In this document: piece after piece, positions 56,950-64,000 of the stretch
How positions within the stretch are numbered: position 1 is the first letter of the stretch
How the letters are laid out: each line of letters opens with the position of its first letter
Assembly: GCA_036346355.1 (NCBI GenBank)
Contig: CM070577.1
Coordinates: forward strand, 46,448,309-46,512,308
DNA length: 64,000 bases
Direction of reading: 5' to 3'
Source: Rhipidocladum racemiflorum
Taxonomy: Eukaryota; Streptophyta; Magnoliopsida; Poales; Poaceae
Notes under the pieces: model-generated
The model's database searches: none
Seen by the model: only the letters and a program-made list of their open reading frames with translations
What the model was told of the DNA's origin: nothing
Position numbers and translations under genes: made by a program

Positions 56950-58698
56950 ACAGTGAGAAAAAGCCATACTAAAGAATTGAACAAGCAAGGTGCTAACTTG
57001 CAAGATCACAAATAGCAGTGTAATTGCATAGCTTCGTTAAACGGGATGGCTAGATATGTGCTAATACAAAAAGCTCATGTTTCAAAATGACAGTGCAAAA
57101 CATGTTTCTTTCATAATGCCCACTCTAAGCAGGTACTATTATTCCAAGCAACAAAGCCAGTACTAAGGAAACTGGGATAACTAGATATGTGCTGCTACAA
57201 AATGCCACTGCAAACGTGTTCCTTTGATAAATGCCACTGTAAGCAGAGCTTAGTATTCCAAGCAACGAAGGGAGTACAATTGTATAAGGGAAATTGGAAT
57301 ATAAATGTAACGCTAAGGCTTATGCTCAATCCAATCTTATAAGTGAAGCCATTAAAGCTAATTTTCCAACTTTGCATGTCTCCTTAACTAGGCCTAGCAT
57401 GGCGAGAATTAGCTGATTCTAGCAGACTTACATCAGATGCAACCATTTCTTGTACAAACACCGTTGTTGTAACTCTCCTCGATTTTTTTCTTACATTAAA
57501 AGAAAAGGTACAATCAAAAGTATCCAGAGTTGAAGTGACATGCATCCCTCAATGTTCTTGGAAGAACTCAAACAAACAGCATGTCAATAAAGAGGCATTG
57601 ATTACACAAAGTACTGAAGAACTCAAGTAAAACAAAGCATGTCCCTATTTTTTATGCTACTGCAAACACTTACGGAGTCCATGTTTCTGATTGTTTTTCA
57701 ATATTTCACAACTTTTGGTGGAAGTTTCCCTCGACTTCTAGCTAATGAAAGCCACCCAATTATTATTATACTGTTTCTTTAACAATATTTTAAATTACTC
57801 TAAAAAAAATAACCCCCACCCAAGCTTATTTTTTAAAATAACCCCTTTTGGTCGCACCAGGCCATCGTATGTGGTGTTGCCAAAATGGGATCGTTTTTAA
57901 CAATAAGTTGGACTTGCCCATCTCAAGTAGAGGTAGTTTCTGGAAATATGCAAGCAGGGATCATTTTTTGAAATAAGTTAAGGTTGAGTTTATTTTTCAA
58001 ATATTGTTAACAAAAGGGTTAGGTAATAAAAAATATTCAATGGAAGCCACAGCCCCCAGCAAATATTTTAATATCAGCATCTTGTATATAAAACATAGGG
58101 ATCATTTGGTTTGATTCCATTGGCCAAAATATTATGTAGAGTTTCTTCCTAGGGTGTATTTACTGGCCATTGTCATGGATGAATTGGCTAGTCTATAATT
58201 TACATTTGTTGGCAATTTTCTTTTTTTAGCCTTTTGAGTTCACATTACTACAGATGCTGTTTATCTCAAAGGGCAAATGTTTCATGCTACACAAATTGTA
58301 AGTTTTGACTTGAACTAAAATGATGTGTTTAGTTTCAATGGGTTTGAGGAGACAAGGGTTATTATATACCATGGCCAAATGATGTGTTCAGTTTCAATCG
58401 GTTGAGGGACCAGACAGTGAATGGGCCATTTGATCCTAACTTTGAACCTAACACCCTTGTGTGGTTTGAGGCATGGTTACCGCCTCTACAATGCACGACC
58501 CCGGATCGTGCGTCCCGGACCATGGGTCAGTGGCGATCTGGGTCACTATCAGGTCACCAGAGGGGGGGGATGGTGGAGGGAAAAGTGAGCTAACCCTAGT
58601 CACCGCCGTCACTTGAAGATGTTATCACCACAATTGTTGCTTGCCATTACCATTCATAGCCTCTATTTCTTCTCTGCCCAAATCTAGAGGGGCACAGT
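56950..58698. other. Stretch without recognised gene; local duplications
   Basis: It contains an imperfect tandem duplication at about 57040-57275 and a short duplication of GATGTGTTTAGTTTCAAT-like words at 58322 and 58381. The upstream exon of the RRM gene could lie here. Otherwise AT-rich and unremarkable. Confidence 0.45.
57040..57275. repeat. Imperfect tandem duplication (~120 bp)
   Basis: The series GGGAT..CTAGATATGTGCT, CAGTGCAAAACATGTTTC, and TATTCCAAGCAAC appears twice, starting near 57041 and 57176, with many differences between copies. Confidence 0.7.
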
Positions 58699-58706
58699 GA
58701 CAAGGG

Positions 58707-59906
58707 CAATGTTCAAAAAAGTGCTAGGCAGTTGGCGGGCGGAGGCCCACTGCCTAGCGCCTAGCCCGCCTAGGTGGAAATCGTAAAATGGGCAGGCTGC
58801 AATGAAAGACACATAACTAAGTGTGACAAAAGTGTGAAAGACACATATGAAAGATGGAATAGTCACAAAACATAGTCCCACACATAATGCCTTTCACTCT
58901 ATTCATGTTGGACGGATCGACTAGAACCCCATCCTACGTCATCCAATTTCCTCTTAAGAGCCGCCGTTGTCTTATTGGTTGTTGCCGCTGATCCCGTTGA
59001 TGACATTCTGTAAATGGAGTTCATTACTTTGTGTTTCATACCCAATGTTCAAAAATGCACTTCATCGGTTTATATTTAAGCCAATGCACTTCACTCAGTT
59101 CACTGGTTTACTGATTTAAGCAATAAGCAAATAAACTTCAGTAATTCACTTAGTTCACTTTGGTTTACTAATGTAAGTAATAAGCAAATAAAGTTCACTT
59201 TGGTTTACTGATGAAAGTAACAAGCAAATAAAGGAAATTGCTACTCAGTTCACTTGATAGTTTAGAGTTCAACTACTAATTGGCTAATCTACTACTCAGT
59301 TCACTGGTTTACCTCACGGCGTGGGAAAAGAGCTGGTGCCTCGTGGGAGCTCGCATAGCGCGCCACACAAAAGGAGAGCTAGCGCAGGAGGAAGAGCTGG
59401 CGCGGGGGCTCTGGTGGCGCGGGAGGCAGGGACGACCTCGGTTGCTAGCGGCATGGGAGGCCGGGACGACCTCGCACGGCGGTGAGGAGCTCGCACGGTG
59501 ACGATGAGGACGAGCTCGAGCCGCGGGAAGACGAGATCCAGCGGCTGCAACCGATGATCCGGCCGAGGGGGGGGAGACGAGATCTAGCGGTGCGATTGAG
59601 GATCGACAGCGGTGGCACGAGGTCAGGGGTGCAGCACGAGCTCGCACCCGATGGCAGCCCTCTCTAATCGGTAACCTAAACTCCCCTCTCCCCCCGTTTT
59701 TCCCTCTTCCTCCAACCCAGCACCGCCTAGCCCGCTTTGTGCGTCTGCCTTTTTGCCGCTTAACGCCGCCTAGGACCGTTTGCGCGTATGCCTAGCGCCG
59801 CCAAGCTCCACCTAGGCGGCAACTCCGCCTATAACACGCTTTTGTGTCCAGGCGAGGCGGAAGGCCTAGCTGCCTAGGTGCCACCTCTCCGCTTTTTGGA
59901 ACCTTG
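58707..59906. mobile_element. Non-autonomous hAT-like element, 1200 bp, TSD GACAAGGG
   Basis: Left end CAATGTTCAAAAAAG and right end CTTTTTGGAACCTTG are imperfect inverted repeats, flanked by GACAAGGG at 58699-58706 and 59907-59914. Subterminal parts are rich in GCCTAGGCG/CGCCTAGG words at both ends. The middle holds tandem TTCACTTTGGTTTACT repeats (59090-59260) and a GC-rich part (59330-59650) that may be a captured fragment. No transposase frame is present. Confidence 0.9.
59090..59260. repeat. Tandem ~55-bp repeats inside the hAT-like element
   Basis: TTCACTTTGGTTTACT, followed by AAGTAATAAGCAAATAAA, recurs about three times with variation. Confidence 0.8.
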
Positions 59907-59914
59907 GACAAGGG

Positions 59915-60589
59915 TAGGAGCAACACATGTTAGCAAGAAGAGGCAAGGGAGTAGAGCAGGGATGTGAGGAAGAGGCGGTGAAGCAACAGTGCAGGAGAGC
60001 AAGGTGGGTGAGAGAAGGCGAAGCAGAGCGGGAGCAAGGCGGAGTGAGGAGGATGAAGAAGGAAGCTGCGCTGGGTGGACCGTTGAGGTGGGCGAAAAGT
60101 GCAACCTCCAGCCTGGTCAGGATCTTCTATGGCCGCCTAGTGCCCAGCTGCCTCCTGCTTGGGATCTTCTGTGGCCATTATCCATTATGACTTGAACAAT
60201 ACACGTATTCCATCGTATTATGTGACCATTATAATATATTTGTGTATAACTAGAACAATGAACTGGAGTCAGCGACACAGATTTACTGAGGTCACGTTCC
60301 GCGTCTCGAATCACCATCCTGAAGAACGCTACTCCCCCTCGACTCCACGTTTTACTCCACCAAAGAACCCCACTCCTTGATACAGATGACCCAGGTTCCT
60401 GGTGAATCTGGTTTGAGGAATGGAATGGGTTGGTCAATCACTACCTCATCACTATAACCACAAGGCAAACACAAAATGGGGAAGGGGTTATCCCACCAAA
60501 ATTCATGGGATGATTCCATTGATTATTATGCTTTCTACTCAGTTTTGGAATTCAGTGCAAGACTGAATTAGATCATCACAACCTCTTCT
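59915..60589. other. Stretch without recognised gene
   Basis: A purine-rich part (59930-60070) is followed by two similar 25-base words with GGATCTTCTATGGCC and GGATCTTCTGTGGCC (60117 and 60159). Nothing else could be assigned. Confidence 0.4.
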
Positions 60590-60910
60590 CATTGTGTTGA
60601 GGATCGTCGACGGTGATGAGAGGCCAGTAATGGCAGAGGTTGCTGCAATCATGGATTCTGCTGGAAGAAGATCAATACAGCTTTTGAGAACAGGGGAAAA
60701 TTACTACAGAAGGTTAACAGAATGATCGACAAGAGGTGGAAAGACCAAATGGAGCAGTAGTTATATGGTGCTGCATTGTTCTTGAATCCAAATAGGTTTA
60801 CGAATTGCTGAAAACGGATAAAAGAGAAGTTGGTAGGCTGAAGTCAATGTTCAATGACGTGCTATGGAAGATGGTCACCAATGATGATCTTCTAGACAAG
60901 ATCAGTAGGC

Positions 60911-61960
60911 AAGCTAATCAGTATATGGGTAAGACAGGCCGTGTCTTTTCATCTCCAATGGCTATTAGAGAACAGCACAAAAAAGAGTCCTCGTAAGTTC
61001 TAACATATATTTTGTCTTTTCAATTCTTCATACTTCAAAGTTGAAAGCTCCCAGTTCTAACATATATTACTATCCATATGTTCTTTTTAGTTCTTTGGTG
61101 GTCTGCATATCACCAGCCATGCTCATGAGCTCCAATCATTTGCATAGCGTATCATTGTTCTTTGTCCTACTGATCAGTATATAGGTAAGAGTGGTTATCA
61201 TGGCGACAAGGCGAGGCGAGGTGCCAGCCCACCACCTGGTCGCCTAGGCGCCTAGGCGAGGATTAGGCGAAGGTAAAAAAAGAAAAAAGAAAAGAAAAAT
61301 AGATAAAATCTGAATTTTTTTCCCCTATTTTTTCGGCCCAGGCCCATTTTTCTGTCCCAGGCCCATCCACCCCCTCCATAACTTAACCCGAAACTACCCA
61401 GACTCTCTCTCCCTCACTCCATCCCCTCCTCTGCTCCCCCATGTGGCTCCCCCTCTCCTGCTCCCGCGCGGCTCCTCCCACGCCGCGCCGCACCACGCGG
61501 CCACTCCTCCCTCGCCGCGCCGCCACCACTCCTCTCGCGTCGGGCCGCCACCTGCCGCCACTCCTCCCGCGAGCGCCGCCGCCTAGTTCTCCTCCCAGGC
61601 TATGATGTGCTGGTGACAGGCGACGGTGAGGACGGCGGATCTCCTTCTCCAGGCGAGGCGACGTTTCACGGCGGACCTCCTCCGGCGACCGGGCCCCTAG
61701 GCGACGCCTTAATAACAATGGGTAAGACAGGCCGTGTCTTTTCATCTCCAATGGCTATTAGAGAACAGCACACAAGAGTCCTCGTAAGTTCTATCATATA
61801 TTCTGTCTTTTCAATTCTTCATACTTCAAAGTTGAAAGCTCTCAGTTCTAACATATATTACTATCCATATGTTCTTTTTAGTTCTTTGGTGGTCTGCATA
61901 TGGTGGCCTTGCTCATGAGCTCCAATCATTTGCAAAGCGTATCATTGTTCTTTGTTGTTC
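60911..61960. repeat. ~270-bp tandem duplication within the hAT-type pseudogene
   Basis: The segment from GGGTAAGACAGGCCGTGTC to CGTATCATTGTTCTTTG occurs at about 60926-61163 and again at 61719-61954, with few differences. The first copy ends by running into CTGATCAGTATATAGGTAAG, which resembles the sequence at the start of the first copy. This is the expected head-to-tail joint. Confidence 0.87.
61191..61717. mobile_element. hAT-like MITE inserted at the joint of the duplication
   Basis: It starts GTGGTTATCATGGCG and ends CGCCTTAATAACAAT, imperfect inverted repeats. It is flanked by AGGTAAGA on the left and GGGTAAGA on the right, an 8-base duplication with one mismatch. Both ends are rich in GGCGAGGCG / CGCCTAGGCG words. 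The middle is GC-rich (61440-61600). It probably belongs to the group of the element at 58707. Confidence 0.75.
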
Positions 61961-62640
61961 GGCCACTAGGTGTGAGCGCAATTGGAGTGCCTTTGAGTTT
62001 GTAATTAATTATTACTATTCAGTTCTTCATATCATCATGTCTTTATTTTATAGTAGGATATGTTATTTTCCTTTTGCAAATGCAGATCCATACCCAAAAA
62101 AGAAACCGGTTGTAACACAAAAGGTTGAATACGTTAGTGTAAATTCAATACAATCGAAAAATGACAGCTAGGTTTCAAAAGCTGTGTGAGGAAGGTAGCA
62201 ATGGTAACCCATTAGTCCTAGAAGAGTTTCAGTGGGACAATAAATGGGTTGACAATAGCAATGAAAGGGATGATCTTGTTTGAGCTCATGTTGATGATGC
62301 TGCTAGAGCTTCAAGTGTTCTTCAAGGTCACAATCTTCCAAAGAAAGCTCATAGTGGCCCTATCACTTATTCCCGCCACTGTGCAAGGGATGACCTGGTT
62401 CACAACAGTCAAGATGAAGCTGAATGTGAAAATGGAGAGGAAGAGGAGTTTGTGGCTGATGGTGAAGAAGTGGAGGATGATTTTGGTGTCTCTCCACCGA
62501 CTAGTCCTCATGAGGGTGGTGTTGGTGGAAACTCAAATTAGGGTCATTTGGAGTTGGATGGCCTTGACTTGGATGACATTTAAGTGACTCGTGTGGTGAT
62601 TGCGACGATTGATGGGCTTTTACTTTATGCTTTTGCTACT

Positions 62641-62809
62641 TGAACTTCTATCATGTTGTTTAATTTCCGTTGGAACTCTATTGTCGCTAATTCGTTATGG
62701 ACAGTTGCACTGGTAGTATGCACAGTTGCACACTATCATGTGAAACATGCCACAATCTAGTAATTAATTAAAATGCAAAGAGAAACTGGAACTCAATTAT
62801 TAAGCAACT
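62641..62809. other. Short unassigned stretch
   Basis: No feature is recognised except two close copies of CAGTTGCAC (62702 and 62723). Confidence 0.4.
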
Positions 62810-63200
62810 AATAGTATATAGTGTCTCACATGCATGAATTATATGACCCTGAACCTAGGTGGTGCGACCATGCCAAGGCCAGCGGCCACACCACAAGGAC
62901 AAGGAGAAGGTAGAGGTAGTCTAATGACTCCTTTCAACATATTTCTTGGTTGATCCAATATATATGCCATGCGCCCCTTATATAGGCCAGGCTCCTGACA
63001 AACTAAATATAATAAAAAGGAAGCAATCTTATCCAATCCCTAACGATTGGGATCTAATCTTGGAGACAAGAATATATGTAAACTAAATGATAACTTGCTA
63101 ACAAGAGATAATTTGGAGGCTACTCTGCTGCCATGTGTGCCTAATCCCTACCCTGTCCGCCCTTGGACCCAGGACCCATGCCCATGACACATGTAAAAAA
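62810..63200 (-). repeat. Possible copia-type LTR fragment
   Basis: On the minus strand a TATATAAGG box (near 62985-62975) follows an AT-rich U3-like part. That part includes AGCAAGTTATCATTTAG and TTGTCTCCAAGATTAG, words I associate with short copia LTRs in plants. No partner LTR, TSD or coding part is seen. Confidence 0.35.
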
Positions 63201-63582
63201 AATTCCAAGAAAGAAGGATTAACCCGCTGGCTGTTTTTATCAGAGAAACTAAAAAAGGAGTTTCTTACATAATTGACAAATGAAAAAAATCATGAAGCAC
63301 ATAGCCATGTTGAATCAGCTTGTCAAAAAGCCAGTAAACCACATAGCCATAGGAGCAACAAAAAATATAGCAATGCACAGCCATGTGCAATATACAAGTT
63401 TTAAAACCATTTTTGGGGATTGCAAATTGAAAATTGAAATAAGTTGCAAAACTCAAAATTCCTGCAGTATCTTTACAGTTCAACAAGTGGCAATCGGAGA
63501 TAATGTACTCATCTCTCACAATCATCGATCTGAGAGAATATTATATTAAAAATGACCTTCCCATTTTGAAAAGTAGATGATA
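63201..63582. other. Unassigned AT-rich stretch
   Basis: I see nothing in it beyond short runs of A and no conserved reading frame. Confidence 0.4.
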
Positions 63583-63584
63583 TA

Positions 63585-63810
63585 GTCCCTCCGTTCTTTT
63601 TAACTTGATGTTTTTGACGTTTCATGGTCTCCAGCATGCGACTTTGACCATTGCATTTTACGACTTTACATTAAGATGTACTGACAAAATTATAATATCA
63701 GGAAAGCATTTTTAATGACAAATCCAATTATTATAATTTTCATATAGCCAATCTAGATAGTTTTAAACCTATTGGCAGTCAAACTTTAGTGTCAAAAAGA
63801 ACAAAGGTAG
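63585..63810. mobile_element. Stowaway-like (Tc1/mariner) MITE, 226 bp, TSD TA
   Basis: The left end GTCCCTCCGTTCTTTTT and right end AAAAAGAACAAAGGTAG are imperfect inverted repeats of the Stowaway CTCCCTCCGT type. TA stands on each side (63583-63584 and 63811-63812). AT-rich, no coding sequence. Confidence 0.87.
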
Positions 63811-63812
63811 TA

Positions 63813-64000
63813 TCACAATCAAGCGACTATTATATCATTCATACAAAAATTCATGTACACAGCTAGAGCTAGTTCTCTAGTATATGATTGAATTCATGGA
63901 GTGCTTTGCTGATCTAATGGCACCAATACACAAATTAATCTAGTATATATCTGTGTTTTTACAACATGCAAGGAAGTCATGTCTATACCTTCTTGCCGAT
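63813..64000. other. Window edge, nothing recognised
   Basis: A short AT-rich stretch with no gene or repeat border visible. Confidence 0.4.

Larger units (their letters stand above)
60590..62640 (+). pseudogene. C-terminal half of a DUF659/hAT-type transposase-like gene
   Basis: The plus strand reads VLRIVDGDERPVMAEVAAIM at about 60596 and RRSIQLLRTGENYYRRL at 60663. Then comes REVGRLKSMFNDVLWKMVTN (60820), then a short intron-like gap, then WWSAYGGLAHELQSFAKRII and CERNWSAFEFV (61880-62004), the hAT dimerisation domain. A further exon has MTARFQKLCEEGSNGNPLVL and an acidic C-terminus near 62400-62520. These match the plant hAT-type transposase proteins with DUF659. Stops, a tandem duplication and a MITE insertion break it. 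No N-terminal BED finger or upstream exons are seen, so it is a fragment. Confidence 0.85.

Overview
The window reads as repeat-rich intergenic DNA of a grass nuclear genome. The evidence is the repeat content: a Tat-lineage (Grande/RIRE2-like) Ty3/gypsy element with an antisense accessory gene, Tekay-, Reina- and Athila-like gypsy pieces, a SIRE/Maximus-like copia element, a CACTA transposon, hAT elements, Tourist- and Stowaway-type MITEs and a tRNA-derived SINE. There is no bacterial organisation. No complete, certainly functional host gene is visible. I cannot name the species; a panicoid-like grass is a guess from the element families.

Layout, left half. Positions 1-3375 look like a long gypsy LTR, split by a 786-bp non-autonomous hAT element (770-1555, perfect 8-bp target duplication). 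From 3376 to about 13256 lies a 5'-truncated Tat-type element. Its pol is broken by two in-frame stops and a lost integrase aspartate. A 76-bp tandem repeat array follows, then a large antisense gene with an intron, then one 3' LTR. At 14382-18020 is a minus-strand LTR with an internal stub. From about 18020 to 28454 lies a minus-strand SIRE-like copia remnant. It is split by a 5'-truncated Tekay-type gypsy (about 19945-23426), and its own LTR is split by a solo Athila-like LTR (26806-28055, TSD CCACT). From about 28470 to 43930 lies a plus-strand Reina-like gypsy. It is interrupted in gag by an 8.65-kb LARD-like non-autonomous element (29321-37971, TSD AAGCT) and in pol by a solo copia LTR (41333-42922, TSD CCTAT).

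Layout, right half. From 43931 to 46578 the DNA looks lower-copy. It holds one exon-like fragment of an ADP-ribosylation factor gene, a SINE with a 16-bp TSD (44582-44783), and a solo LTR (44973-45816). A CACTA transposon follows at 46579-55202 (TSD ATT) with decayed TNP2-type and second-protein genes on the minus strand. To its right are a Tourist-like MITE (55571-56054), a minus-strand RRM plus zinc-knuckle ORF resembling eIF3g, a hAT element (58707-59906), the C-terminal half of a DUF659/hAT-type transposase gene carrying a roughly 270-bp tandem duplication with a MITE at the duplication joint, a possible copia-type LTR, and a Stowaway-like MITE.

The sequence therefore records successive insertions, several provable by exact target site duplications. 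The least ordinary things here are the spliced antisense gene of the Tat element, the LARD-like element that keeps only a chromodomain tail of its parent, a CGGTAGTGCCG/CGGCACTACCG motif recurring in LTRs of at least two families, and the ARF exon preserved between AG and GT splice signals. Coordinates of insertion ends supported by TSDs are exact; other borders are approximate.
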